From Phytoseiulus persimilis (taxonomy: Eukaryota; Arthropoda; Arachnida; Mesostigmata; Phytoseiidae), in assembly GCA_037576195.1 (NCBI GenBank), contig CM075104.1:14958211-15022210 (forward strand): a stretch of 64,000 bases of DNA. The letters are read 5' to 3'. Positions within the stretch are counted from its first letter, which is position 1, and each line of letters starts with the position of its first letter. A program made the translations under genes and the position numbers. The notes below the pieces were generated by a model that was not told the origin of the DNA, ran no database searches, and worked only from the letters and a program-made list of their open reading frames with translations. Of this stretch, positions 8,810 to 20,999 are shown in pieces.

Positions 8810-11800
8810 ATGCCGCGAAAGTCTCAAACAAGGAAAGTGCATGAAGGCAACGCCAACCCTCTATTCACTCAGTGGCTAAAAGAATGGAGGGACGAAGCCG
8901 CTAGCAAAAACTCGAACGCCAAACACACCTACACAAGAGCCTTGCAGTCACTCAACAAGTTTCCTTTGCCGTTGAAAAGTGGTAAAGAGTGCAATATACT
9001 GAAAAATTTCGGTCAAAAGATCTGCGATTTACTTGATAAGAAATTAGAGGAACATCGAAGATTGCATCCCGATTTTGACGAGAAGGTCTCTGTACCGATC
9101 CCCCAGACGGCAGGAAAACGAGCGAAGCGAGTCCCGAAGAATCAAGATCCTACTGGCTCCGCAGAACAACAACCCGGTCCTTCGCAAGCCCGGGGCACCG
9201 TAAAAAAGAACGTTGGCTCGAGCTCGCAAGCGAAACTGAGCCTGAAAGATCGAGCGCAACCAATTCTGAAGCTGCCAGCTACGTCGAATAATTCAAAGTC
9301 TTCGGTCAGGACCAGTCTGAAAGTCAATAAGCCCTACGCGAAGATTCCTCGTGTGAGAATCGCTAAATCCAATGCGAGCAGTTCTAGTCAACGACCTCAA
9401 ATCCCGATCGGCGAATCTCGTGTGCCCTCGCCGAGTCGGCCCGTTATCCTGTCACCTCCGGGAATCAACTTGCCCCGATTTTCGATCGATAATCTCGTTG
9501 CTTCACCAACAGAGGAGGGAAACAAAGCACGACCTGAAATTATCGATCTCGGTCCACATGTCGATTCTCCGGAACCAAATGCAGACGTCGACTCGCTCCT
9601 CTCTTTGACTGAGAGACTTTTAGCGCGGACCACAGGAGATAAAGAGATTTCCGGAGATTTCGGGACGAATGGAAACCGCGATGATGTTATCGACGGCGAA
9701 GACGACGACTGCGTAATCGTTCTGGAAAATATCGGAACGCGAGGTGATCAGCAGCCGAAGAACCTACCGGACCCATGTCCGATGGAACCTAGATCATTGC
9801 TCGAACACATCCTCGATGATTCATCATTGGATTGCGATGGAGGCGTCGAGAAGGCTGACAACAAGGAAACTGAGGGAGCAACCGAAGATTCTTTCATGGC
9901 TCTCCTGCCGAAGCCATCCAAACCGTCGATCTCGATCGCCGATTCCTATCTAGACGTTGCAGCCGGAATCAGGAACAAACGGAAGAACTTCCTGGACAAA
10001 CTCAGCTCACAGCCTACGCAGGAACGCTCAGCTGGGCCGGTCGCTGGACTTCCGAGTTTCTTCAACTCACCGAACCATTCCGTCGAGTGTGATAAACCTG
10101 TCTCACCCCCTCTGCCGAAGGTTGGCAACGGAGTGGGTTCTCCTGATGTTTTCCCACCGCAAGATTCCGTACACGAGAAATCAGATATTCCCCATGGCAC
10201 CCATGTGTCAATTGAGCTTTCTGAAGACTCCGAAGAAGAACTTCTGATACCTCTCGCGCAAAGACTTCGTGTCGATAAACCCCGACCGCCTTCACCTGTA
10301 CCTCCGCAGAATGACTCTTTCGCACAATTAATGGAGGATTTCGAAACCCCGCCGGCGAGTCGATTGGCTAAAGCGACGGAGGCCGGCGGTGTTTCGGTAG
10401 CAGAAACCGAACCAACTCGGAAACGCAAAAAGACGAAAGCAGCCGCGACGGTTGACGTCGATGCAGTGCCAAAGAAGAGAGGTGAGATTTGTTCGATGGC
10501 CGCGTGGGAGTGGGATTTGAATCGAAATCTGTGCTCTCTATACAGAGCTCAATACAGATACCGGAAGGACTCTGCTACTGAGATAATTGGGCTATTTTCG
10601 CAGCACGCAAGAACAAGGAGAAACCACCACCCGCGCAGACAGTTCCAATCCGAATCTATGATTTACGTTATGTACCTGAAGGTAGCAAGCCGCCGGATCG
10701 CTCCTCGTCAAATCAAGTCGGTCATCAATCTTCCAAATGCCCTCACAAAATATCGCTCAGACCCGGTACATTCGATATCATTCTCTGCGTTGACAGCTGC
10801 GAGGCTACCGGTGGTGAGTGATTCCTGGTGAACTTCTGTCACGATAAAATAACACACTTTCCTAAGCTCAGTCATCATCCTAATATTATATCTGATACTT
10901 TTGGTGCGAGTCTCGAATCAGTGAAGGCTCGGAGTTTAGCTTTGTTTTCCCAGCCAGCTGTATTCGCCTAATCCGGCTTTTCACTACCTTAAAATCTGAA
11001 AGTGGGGGCTGGCCGTGAGCTTTTCAATAGCTTCGGCCATAGCCTCAGTTCGAGCGTCCCATGCGCAGGTAAATTTCTTGCGCCGATTTCTTGGCCTCTC
11101 TCGCGAATAGCTGCTGTGATTGGAATCGGGATCGATTGAATAATTGATTCATCATTCATTATCAGCTCCAAAGAGTCTTTTTATTGTCATGTAATAACCC
11201 AGTCTGGGAGGGGCCTCGTTCATAAGACCTTGGTCTAACTGGACGATGAGGAGAATTCTCCTCCCCCCGAGCAACCCTTGGGGGAACTGGGGCCTCCTCG
11301 GGACGACTCAGAGGATTCAATGGAAGTGCCGGAACCCTATCAAGAACGCGGCAATGAACGCGAAGTTCCTTCAGCTACTATGACTGACTCTCAAAAGGTG
11401 GACTCAGAAAAAACCCCGACCGCAGCCCTACTGAAGATTACGATGCAGCCATCGCAGCGTGGCATGATGCTTCCCGAATTGATGGGAACTCGAGCTCGAA
11501 TGGCTGACAAGCATTTCGAGATATTCCACGGCGCCGCAAGCTATGGTTGCGAGGCAGTGGTTTCGATCCGATTCTGCATGAACCATAGCTTGGGCACACA
11601 CAATCAGAAGATGGCATCACGCGAGGGCTAAGGGTTGCTAGATTTGACCACGTTCGTGGAATGCTCAATCGACACTTACTTTCAGGTGTGAACACGAAGA
11701 AAAAAGAAGCTATGATTCAAGCTCTGCAGACCTCCGGAGTAAAAATGGAAGTCCGCAAAATGAATGTTGGCGATTTTGCATGGATAGCAAAAAGTGGAGA

Positions 11801-12458
11801 CCACGAACTGGTCCTGGACTGTGTTGTAGAACGGAAGAGAACCGATGATCTCGCGTCTTCCATAAAAGATGGCCGATACGCCGAACAGAAGCATCGTTTG
11901 ATCACATCGGGCATAAAAAGGAAGATCTACCTTATCGAAGAATTCAACCGATTCGCAACGGGAGGCATCACCGATCAGGCGCTCCTCCAGGCTCAGATGA
12001 ACACGCAAGTCATCAGCGATTTTATTGTAAAGCAAACGAAGAACACGAAGGAAAGTGCGTGGTATCTGACCACCTTAACCAGGGCTTTGGAGCTCAAATA
12101 CAAAAATCTCCATCTACGTTCATGTCTCAAAGAAGAAGCCCAAATGTTCGAGAACCACTTGATGACTTGGCAGGAATATAATGAGGCTGGCTACAAGCGG
12201 AAGAAAGTTTGCACAAGGGAGATGTTCATACGCGCCCTCATGGTAGTTCGAGGGATGTCGCTGGAGCGGGCCTTGACAATCGCTACCGTTTATCCGACGG
12301 TTACAGCGTTGCTTCAAGCGTTCGATGGATGTGACGAAGTCAGGCAGAAAGAAAAATTATTGGCTGATTTACGTTGTCCTATAAGTAGGCGGCGAATCGG
12401 ACCAGCGCTCAGCAAGGTTCTCAAGCAGATATTCGTGGATGGTCACAGTGATCAATAG
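8810..12458 (+). CDS. MUS81: Crossover junction endonuclease MUS81, three coding exons
   Basis: Exons are 8810-10481, 10604-10813 and 11686-12458. All introns are GT-AG and the phases agree, giving 884 residues. The N terminus (about 16-88) is the MUS81 helix-hairpin-helix region (NPLFTQWLKEWRDEA, then KFPLPLKSGKECNILKNFG). The C-terminal part is the ERCC4/XPF-type nuclease: ILCVDSCE, VGDFAW, then the catalytic VERKRTDD (Glu-Arg-Lys at about 676-678), followed by a second helix-hairpin-helix (MFIRALMVVRGMSLERAL). MUS81 works with EME1 to cut 3' flaps, stalled forks and nicked Holliday junctions in the nucleus. The middle (about 90-600) is unusually long, disordered and Ser/Pro-rich; human MUS81 has 551 residues in total. 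It contains SUMO-interaction-like CVIVLE at about 301-306 and an acidic SEDSEEELLIPLAQRL at 471-486. I could not find the winged-helix domain. ATG 8810 is chosen over the upstream GTG at 8798. Confidence 0.92.
10482..10603 (+). other. MUS81 intron 1
   Basis: A 122-base intron with GTGAGA donor and TTTTCGCAG acceptor. Reading through it stays open but gives unrelated sequence, whereas splicing restores the LRPGTFDIILCVDSCEATG block that is conserved in MUS81. That supports the intron. Confidence 0.8.
10814..11685 (+). other. MUS81 intron 2
   Basis: An 872-base intron with GTGAGTG donor and CTTTCAG acceptor, splitting a Gly codon inside the nuclease domain (ATG-G-VNTKKKEAMI). It holds an open frame at 11278-11631 (+, 117 residues) with no recognised domain, treated as chance. 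Confidence 0.85.
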
Positions 12459-12572
12459 CGCTGATTCAAAATTGCACTGCGGCCGCTTTCTGAGCCCTTC
12501 GGTTGGATGAGTGTCCCTGTACTGTGCGTGTGTATTCCTGCAAGCGGGAATGTTTCAGTCGATTCACTTTTC

Positions 12573-13063
12573 TCAGATCGATTTTGAAACTTGCGTGGAG
12601 AGACGCGGAATGTTAAAATGATGAAAAACTTTTACCACCTTCTTCAAGCTTCTACCTATCCCACCAAATCCGAGTGCAGGTTGAGCATTTGGATTCAGAT
12701 GACATGGTTTGTCGATTAAAAAGTCGTTTCTAAGAAATTGCCTCGTGTTGTTCGGATGGGATGACCAGTGGAAGAATTCATCATAGATGACGTCCTCAGA
12801 TTTCGGGTGCTCATGGGGCGTGTCGAAAATGAGTTCATCAGAGTTGATTACCGGCATCGTGTCTTTGGAATGGTTCGGAAGAATTTGATACCTTCAACGT
12901 GGTCTCACCGGTTTGCACCGCCGGTCACGGCATGATATTTCAGTTCCTTTGGAGGATTGGTTGCAACGGCGCTCTGAATGAATCTTCTTGGGTCGCCGGG
13001 TGGGAATGTTTCACAACCTGGGCCGCCAAGGGCGCCGAACAAAGAGGACAATGACGACTCTAG
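12573..13063 (-). pseudogene. Unidentified coding-like fragment between MUS81 and innexin
   Basis: Two adjacent minus-strand segments look protein-coding but are not recognised. The first, 12909-13063, is open and contains GPGCETFPPGDPRRFIQSAV; it ends at a good donor (CG then GTGAGA). The second is an ATG-led frame at 12573-12857 with 94 residues and a well-mixed composition (NTRQFLRNDFLIDKP); its last part has a possible donor at AAG-GTGGTAAAAG near 12640. The obvious acceptor just upstream of the second segment (AAAG at 12863-12866) does not restore the reading phase of the first, so the pair looks like a decayed gene or a gene whose true exons I have misplaced. No upstream or downstream exons could be assigned in the tight space between MUS81 and the innexin. 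Confidence 0.25.
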
Positions 13064-13109
13064 CTATCGCTGCTTCATCAGAAAATAAGTATAAAACGAC
13101 TGTTTCCTT

Positions 13110-13115
13110 TTTATT
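13110..13115 (-). terminator. Candidate poly(A) signal of the minus-strand innexin
   Basis: TTTATT on the plus strand reads AATAAA on the minus strand, about 470 bases after the innexin stop. If used, the innexin 3' UTR would end just upstream of the unidentified fragment at 12.6-13.06 kb. Confidence 0.45.
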
Positions 13116-13585
13116 GCGTGGAACAATCTTGTACATCCTTGTTGCGGAGTTACGGCTCCAAGCAAATCATGTGAGGACATTCTGCCGATGTGTGACTGAA
13201 TATTTACAAAATGAAGTTTCATCGGAGAACTTTTTGATTGTGTACTGAATATTGGCTCCAGAGTTGCGTTCAGAGCTCAATACACAATCCACGGTCGACA
13301 TGAGCTCTGAAAAAGTCCCGAGTCGGTTGCCATGGGATCAGACAGGCGCAGCCCAATTACCAGGCCAACGATCACCGCTCAGATTGATCTCGTATAAATC
13401 ATCCCTCCTGGGTTTCAGATCAACCGCGCCCGGGTCCGATTCCCGTCTCTTCGTTTCAGTCGGTGAAAATAGTTCGGGTATCGAAGGGGAGAGGGGGGGT
13501 GAATGTCGAGCCGTCGAAGAGCTTCAGAAAGGAAGGTCTCCAGCTTTCTCAATGGTACTGTGGTAGCGTTGGGCTCCGGCTCATG

Positions 13586-14725
13586 TCAGACGGGAGCACT
13601 AGCGGATAGGCTAGTTTTCTCGGTGATGTTTAAATGGATTCTGTTTCCGTTCCTATTTGGGCGTACTTTTGGTGTTGCTGCAATCTCACCGATGAGCTCT
13701 GCGTAGAGCAAAGAGTCAAGGTTGGGTCCCATCATGTAGAGGAAAAACCAATCGGCGATATTCGTGCTTTTCACGACGAGACGCACATCATCCGGGTCGC
13801 CAAGGTGACATCGATTCATTAAGAGTCTCTCGCGCATCGAGGGTAGCATCAGAATCAAGAAACGGTACACGATCAGTCCAGAGAGAACGGTCAGGAGGAA
13901 GACGAACCAAAACCAAGCAAGGACGTAGAGCTTCTCATTGAAGACGTTTTGAGGCAGGACGCAGAGGATATCCTCCTTCATAACGTCTCCCGAGGGCCCA
14001 AACCTCCGGAAAATGCACTTCGTCATCCGAGGAAACAAAAACAGCATCGGATCGACACGGTCCTCGTCGTCCTGGTTGAGGAACTCGAGCACCCTGAGTC
14101 CGTAGTTCATAAACTCTCCCCCGAGGAAGCTATCCATGAGGAACATTTGCATGAGCACATTGAGGAAGCACAGCATTTCACAGAACAGATACTTGTACGT
14201 GTACAGATTGCGCTTCCCGAAGTTGCGATCCACCCAAAGTGTGATCGTCTCACGTTTTCTCCGTCGCTCGTCGTCGGTCTTGGCCGGGCCAGAGGTCAGA
14301 GCTCCCATGAGACCCCCTTCCCAGTTTTTCCACACGTAGTGCGGCAGGTAGAACACGACGGCTTGCACGATGAGCGTCAGGTAGACCCATTGGTAGTACG
14401 CTACGTACTTCCTTCTTCCGTAAACGGCCGAGTTATCGATTCCGGGAGCTGCGATCTCCGGTCCGATCTTCTTGTGATGAGCGTCAGGCAGTGTGAAAGT
14501 TGGATGAATCCAACAGTACGAGTTGGCGACGATGGGTGGAACTTTCTCGGGCGGAATGCATTCGATCGGGGTCCCGATGTACTGCCGGGCGGAAACTATC
14601 ACCGCCAGGAATAGCAGCAGACCAGCTGTGAACTGCCAGTGCAGTCTGAAGACGCCATTTTCAACAATGGCTCCTTTTTTACGGTGACGGAATATCCTAT
14701 GAATTCCGTCGAAGATCCCGATCAT
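13586..14725 (-). CDS. Innexin (gap-junction channel protein), single exon
   Basis: Predicted 379 residues, a typical innexin length. Features in order: a cytoplasmic N terminus; TM1 at about 30-46; extracellular loop 1 with Cys56 and Cys71; the innexin signature YYQWV at 110-114 leading into TM2; a basic intracellular loop (DDERRRKRET at 151-160); TM3 at about 179-198; extracellular loop 2 with Cys237 and Cys255; TM4 at about 267-290; and a cytoplasmic tail. The two Cys per extracellular loop are those that stabilise docking in the family. Innexins form hexameric or octameric hemichannels that join cells electrically and metabolically. I cannot assign an orthologue. The N terminus (IFDGIHRIFRHRKKG) is more divergent than that of the second innexin in this window. 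The gene is tail-to-tail with MUS81, and its 5' side faces the long gene-poor interval. Confidence 0.93.
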   Translation of the reverse strand: MIGIFDGIHRIFRHRKKGAIVENGVFRLHWQFTAGLLLFLAVIVSARQYIGTPIECIPPEKVPPIVANSYCWIHPTFTLPDAHHKKIGPEIAAPGIDNSAVYGRRKYVAYYQWVYLTLIVQAVVFYLPHYVWKNWEGGLMGALTSGPAKTDDERRRKRETITLWVDRNFGKRNLYTYKYLFCEMLCFLNVLMQMFLMDSFLGGEFMNYGLRVLEFLNQDDEDRVDPMLFLFPRMTKCIFRRFGPSGDVMKEDILCVLPQNVFNEKLYVLAWFWFVFLLTVLSGLIVYRFLILMLPSMRERLLMNRCHLGDPDDVRLVVKSTNIADWFFLYMMGPNLDSLLYAELIGEIAATPKVRPNRNGNRIHLNITEKTSLSASAPV

Positions 14726-17700
14726 TACGAGCGGCTGGACGTTGCGTCAGCGGGATGAAGTTCGGTGACCGCGACGTACTGTTTTCGCGAGGGGTGATCA
14801 GTCCACTCTCACGTGCTCTGTTAGTCTCAGGATGTATAGCTGACGCTGCGTACTGCGGCGCGGTACCTTGGGGCCAAGTGTCATCCTCGGGCCAGGTCAC
14901 GACAGACCGGGCCGAGTTGAGTGACGCAGTCAGCGGATTTCTGCTGAAGGTGTCCGGAGTACACGATCAGCTCTTCGTCCTTCGGAAGACACCGGTCTCG
15001 AGCGGGTGGGAGTTCACCGGAAGCACGTCCCCCGAACTCTCGGTGTCTGTGGCACTGTCCCCGTCGTACTTCTGGGATCGTTCATGGAGTCGTGCTCGAC
15101 CAGGAGCGTCAAGTTCTTCGATGACGTGAACTAGTTGCGGGCAGAGGAGGCTGTGTCGCCTGCTTTGGACTTAACTGGAGACACGGAGTAATAGGACAGC
15201 GCGGACGTGGCGCCATCGTTCGGAATCGCTCTGAAATCACAGACGGCACGCCATCCACCGTAATCCAGATGCACATTCTAACCACGGGTTACCGCGGGAT
15301 ACTCAGTTGTCTGCCTCCCCGAGGAAAGTCACTGCCGGAAAGGATGAAATTATGACGACCTAGCTCAACTTGGCCCCTTGACGAATCGCTTACGGCATAG
15401 CAGCAGCATGAACAAGAGGCCTAAGCGACGCTCGAAGGCAAAACAAATTAATAATCAACCGATAGCGTCGTAATGCCGTTCCGAGGCGACAAAGCCGATG
15501 ACGTCAGCGCCCGTATTCAGAACTCGATACTTCGTCGATTCTGATCCGAGTCGTTTCTCGAACTGTGGGACCGACGTAATCGCGGCTCAGTTTTGAGCCG
15601 AACGACCGATTTTCTGATCTGAAATTATTCGATCTTCTCCGTTCGGGAAAAAACTCTGGCTTCTCATGCAACCAGCGTATGCAAATGCTGGTGAAGCACG
15701 GCAGGTTCTCGCACGATCGACGAGGAACCATGTTTACAAAAAACGTGGGAGGATTTTCCCGGAGGCAAAGTTCTGGATCTGTGATCACAACTGGATCCGG
15801 AGCGCATTCCGTGAGTCATCTTCTCGAACAGCGATTTCGTCGCAGTTCCTCCAGCTCAGTCCTTCGAGAGAGGCCAATCGGAACTACACTTCCCAGGATG
15901 GAGGATACGTCGGAGTTATCTCTTTGAGAAGGTCAACTCTCGGTATAGTTCGTCGACCATCCGTCATTCTGCCACATTTAGGTCAATCGCTAACGTTCTT
16001 GCGTTCCGATTCCAACGTCAGTGTGACTGTTCGCCTTGGACTCCCACCCCGTGAACGCGTCGCGGCGTCGATTTCCACAGGTTTCGTTGGAGGGCAATCA
16101 CCTCCACTTCCGTCGAAAACACCCTCACATCCAACCTCCAAACTGAGTTCAGCATCGAGTCGCTTCGCCAGCCCATATCGCATTCCTGACAGGCATGATC
16201 CGAGAAGCTATCGGAGCTTGAATGTTGACGACTCCGGTACGAAACCGCGAATAGCATAGCGGGAGCAGCTCTCGTTTTTCCGATTACCCGGAGCGATGTC
16301 CATCAGTCCGTCTTTACTTCCCCGGCAAACAAACTCCTCTACAATATGATTCTGCGGTTCTGGATCGAGTATCCAGAAACCGCGAAATCAGGGAGAATTC
16401 CTGACGTGAACTTTGAAGTCTCGATTCGTTGTCGCAGAAAACGCTCGTGGTGCGGACGCCTGCTATCGAATATTCATCATTTTAGCGCTGGATCGGGAGG
16501 GAGGCTGGATGCTGTTCGTTTTCATGAGCCGCTAGCGCGTCTCCCTCGACGCTCGATGGCGGATTTGGTGCCTAGAGAAAGACTAGAGTAGATGCCCCGA
16601 CAGAAGAGCTCACCTCAGGAATCCTCGGCATCACGCTAGTGTGCTGGAAGTACTCGCCCGTGGAACCTGCTTGCAACGCCGGAGAGAATGACGTCGAAAT
16701 CTCGCGACAAGCAGAAAATCCACGCTCGCAGACGAAGGCGAAGTGAGCCACAGTGAATCAAACTGCAGTCAAGCGGGGAAAGTTCGCATCCGAGGCAGCG
16801 GGAAACACGCCTCGATATGTGATTAAGCTCCCGAATTGGTTGAATCGATGGCTGGTAGGTTTGTCATAAAGTCGTACCTGCCGAGATCGATTTCCTCCAC
16901 ATTTCGTCCTTGGGCATCTAGCCACGAGATCGTCCGGGGATGCGGCGCCGTGATTTCTCCTGGTGCACTGAGCAACGCGTATTGGATGATTCGGAATCAT
17001 GATCACATTCTTTCGAGGGTAGGCCACGGACAGCGAACGTCGGAGTCGCGCGAAGCTGGAGGTTGGCGAGCCATGCGCATTCGATTCAGTGCCGTGGATT
17101 CATTCTAGATGGTCAGAAATTGCCAATGTGAACTTCTGGCCGCCCTGCGAGTAGGGTTAGCCTCATGTCCATGAATCGTCGGCGATGAGTTGTGAGGGTG
17201 TCGGCATGATAAAGTGAATCATGAATCGAGCGTGTGTGATTCAGAACGCGAGCTAACTGTTCAAGTCAATGATGAATCAAGATGGCTGGTTTGTATGACA
17301 GGAGCTGTGAGGCAGAATCCTTCATTGAAACCGTTGAATATCGATCCTCCTGATCCTATCACGGTGTTGGTGAGAGGGATCCCTATAGCTACGTAATAAT
17401 CACGGGAAAGCTTCCACGGAAGTCAGCAAACGAGCCAGCCCCGAGTACATTCGTTCCAAAACGTTTCGGATAGAAGGACGGGCTTTTTCCCTGTCACGTG
17501 GGTCGGAAGTCATGGTCGAAGTCCGAACTCTCGTCTACGAGTTTCACGAGAATGAAAGCGCGCGATAGCTTGCAGTCGGATGCGGAAAATTCGCTCTGTT
17601 TGGAGGGAGCACAGCACAGCCCGCTCGGTCCATTATTCCGCGCTCAGAAAGGAGGAGCAGGAAGCTCAAGGAACTTCGTTCCTTCAGGGAAAGAAAAAAC

Positions 17701-20700
17701 ACGACCGGCGTGGAACGAGCGCGAATCTGCCGGGCGATACCATAGAACCCCTTCGGCTGAAAGGTAGGCTGGAACATATTTTTCATATTAGACACAAGGG
17801 CGCGAGGCGAAGGTGGTCGGCCAGTCAGCCATCTAGAGAGAAAACCTGAGCGGTCTAGCAATCACATGACCTGGCATTGACGCCCTATTCAAGGTAAGGG
17901 TCGTCCGAGTTCTCAGGAATATCTCAGAGCGCCCTGCTGCAAGTTCCGATGAAGGACGAATGTCCTTTCGATGACTTTTCCGTCCAAGATTCAACAACTC
18001 ACCCCGTTATTCTAGCCATGATTCCGAAACTCTTGATGAAAGTCAGGGAATACGCGTTTCCGATGAAGAATTCGGGGTTTTCCAGCAGCGGGGCTCCTTA
18101 GCGGATGGTCTCGGACCATGTGCAGCCGCTGAGGAATGGATTATGGATCGATGCTTCATCATGTTGAACCAGAACCCACACGCGACCATACCCTCAGCAA
18201 CGTCTCTCCTCGGAAACTCTCGAGAGAACGGGTTCGGAGCGGAGGGCGAGTAGATCCGTCGCGAGAACTCACGCTGGAAGTGTGTGGTCCGAGTTCGGGG
18301 TCGGTCGTGGATTACGCTGCGGCTCACGGCTGGATGAAGGCGTACGGATTCGCGAACCCGTACCGTGGGTATGCCGCCATTCTCACTGAAGGAGGCAATC
18401 GAGCGGAAGTTTCTCGTGCACCGGTCATTGGTAATATCGGGGAGAGTCGCTCGCATGTTCACCTGCGTCGCCGCGGGCTATCAAGTCGCACTTGGAGGAA
18501 TCCTACATTCGAATAATCTTGTCGCTGGGCCTCAACTTCGAAGCATATAATGGGAATGTGCCTTCGCCATGCTGACGGGGTGTCGGATTCTCCGGAAGAG
18601 AGAAAGAAAGGGGCACGAAAATTCGGAGGGCGCTCCTTGACCAGTGACTCCCTCCGCATCGAAACGGAACATCGAATCAATGAGAAAGGGGTAGCGTTGA
18701 ACGTGGAGATGGAAGCCAGGCGACGATGTCGTCGGACTTTTTGAATCTCGATCCTGAAGCGCTTATCGAAACTTTAGATAGTTGGCACTATTTTTTCCCC
18801 AAAGAGAATCCGAAACCATTCCACCCGAGAATGGATATCGGCTTTCCAACGAACGTCGATCGTTCCTCTGCTCTCGGGCGCGGCCCTCTCTGACTGTCGG
18901 AGTGGCTTCAATAGATTGCCGACAATCCGAGGAAATAATAAACTTTGACCATGGGACTCTTGGTCCCGGCAGCAGCCGTCGCTCGAGTGGCAACGGCCCC
19001 GGCCAGCCAACGACCCACCGACCGAGGAATTCCGGGCAGTTCCAGTAAACATGTTATCTGAATGGAGGAATCGGACGTGCATGCGTCTGTGCGATTCATA
19101 CCAAGCCTAGGGCCACGCGAATCTCCGGAGTACCTGACTTTTTCGTTGGAGGCCTGTGTCGTTCCGCCAGGTAATCACCGGCCTCGATACGGATCCGATT
19201 CAAGGGCGCAACCCGGGCAGCCCGGCGAACGTGGATATTCTGGCTTACTTCTCGGAACTCGCGAATCGTCGGTGGCTGATGATGCTCCAAGCAGCGAAGC
19301 TCCAGTGGGAGTCAATTGAGCGCGTCTTCTTCCGAGGCTCACAGCTCCAGACGGATGTGAAATATGACCATTTCAGACATCTCGGATTGTCGCTTTCCAT
19401 TCGCGGAGTGAATTGAAGCTTGGAACTCCAACTCCCACCGTGAGGGTGACTTGAGGGTATTCCTTCCGGAGCGCTGTTCGATTCCGCATGTAAGAGATTT
19501 CTGGCCGCGATGGCCGTTTTTCAAGGTAATGTGTTTGCCGAAATTCTCCACTTGTGAGACAAACATTGGCGCAATCCCCGATGACTCCCCAACCTGCTGA
19601 CAGAACTATTATGTTTGTAAGAGATTCACGCGGTGTTATTCCTGTGTGAGCTGTTAGCTTGGAGTCTCATCGATTTCTGAGGGAAGGCGTTGGTTCGATT
19701 CGGTCTCAGATACTGGAATCCCGAGCTGGGAAAAAGAAAGAAACACTGGGAGAAACGGATTTGGCATAAATGCTGCTTGCGCTCCCGACATGATCTCGCC
19801 ATAAAGATCTCGAATTCGGAGAGAACGTTGGCTGTACGCTTCTCAGCGAGATCCAATTTCTGTTTTGACTGGAAACGCAGTTCCGATGCCTCAGAACAGT
19901 GGTGAAGCGGAGCGACGTGGGAATTCTTGGGATACGGCAGGTCCCGCGTGGACTAAGATCAACATCAAACCAATATTAGACCCAGTGAGGAATCATGAGC
20001 AGCGGAAACGCTGATTGTGTTTCGGTAAATGAGAGACGATGTACCCGCAGCTTGTGGCGTCGCGGGAGTGGCAACCGCGCGATATGGACACGAATACCAA
20101 CGCTGACAAAGCTGGCGCCGACTCAAAACGAAAATGGCCCAGACCCTCGCAATAAGCAAACGGATGATATTTCATTTGTGAGCGATTTCTGCAATGTTAG
20201 GTTCCATCGTTCCTGAACGCTGGGGCATCGGACGATGGCGGCAGCGATGCCGCGTCGTACGGAAGCGGCGCTGGCGGTAGAAATCGGTTTAGAGAAAAGA
20301 TCGGCGCTGGCGGTAGCTTTATTTTTCCTCCAAAATGCTCCATAAATCAAAGGAGCCACCGGAGACCGCACAGTGAGAGAACGTAAAAGAGAAAAACAAG
20401 AGCAGTAGGAGATTCCTCGATTCTGCGAGGGAGATCGAGGTCGGCAAGAGTCCTCAGGACCAGGATTCTGAGGAGCCGACTGGTAAACTCGGTTGTGAGC
20501 CAGCAGGCCGCGTTGTGCGTGACGTCTGTGAAACTAGTTACCTCGATGTCGTTTAAATCATTGACCTTCGCCTATCAAATTCAAACAATGGAACCAGTGG
20601 CGCACAGCTGCACGTGTGCAACGCCACACACAGAACTTCAATTGTTCCCCTTTTTCGAAAATAGTGAACGAGGTCGCCACCATTAATTTCAATACATGCA
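14726..20700. other. Gene-poor interval, part 1
   Basis: Contains the upstream region of the minus-strand innexin, then unique sequence of balanced composition. The longest open frame (15666-16259, +, 197 residues) is Ser/Arg-rich with no domain, and a shifted frame overlaps it. I see no conserved protein, RNA gene or repeat array here. Confidence 0.4.
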
Positions 20701-20970
20701 GTACCGCTGGAGAAGCAGCAGCAGACTCACTCGCCCCCCCCGCTACGAACGACTGACTTGGTGTATCCGCGTATGCTCTATAAATGGTACATTTGTTTGT
20801 TTATCCGCGCTCCTTCCGTTCGTGCGCACCCCCGGACCAAAAATTTGGGGACTTGTATCATATTAGGCTTCAAGGCGCTCGAACGTTGTTCTCGTCCTGT
20901 CGTTGCCCTAATATCGTCAGACGCTGTCTGGCGACAGCGTAACACGGGGCACGATAGTCAAGGAGCGCGG

Positions 20971-20999
20971 GAAATAGAGAGAAAGAGAGAGAGAGAGAG
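20971..20999 (+). repeat. (GA)n purine tract
   Basis: Starts gaaatagagagaaagagaga and continues as pure GA to 20999. GA tracts of this kind are binding sites for GAGA-type factors in arthropod promoters, but a regulatory role here is only inference. Confidence 0.7.

Noticed and set aside
9946-10428. A 160-residue minus-strand frame
   Set aside because: Antisense shadow of MUS81 exon 1.
11278-11631. Open frame inside MUS81 intron 2 as a nested gene or extra exon
   Set aside because: The flanking exons join in phase without it, it has no domain, and including it would interrupt the nuclease core.
13420-13450. T-arm-like GGGTCCGATTCCCG suggesting a tRNA
   Set aside because: No A-box or cloverleaf pairing upstream.
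13949-14614. A 221-residue plus-strand frame
   Set aside because: Antisense shadow of the minus-strand innexin.
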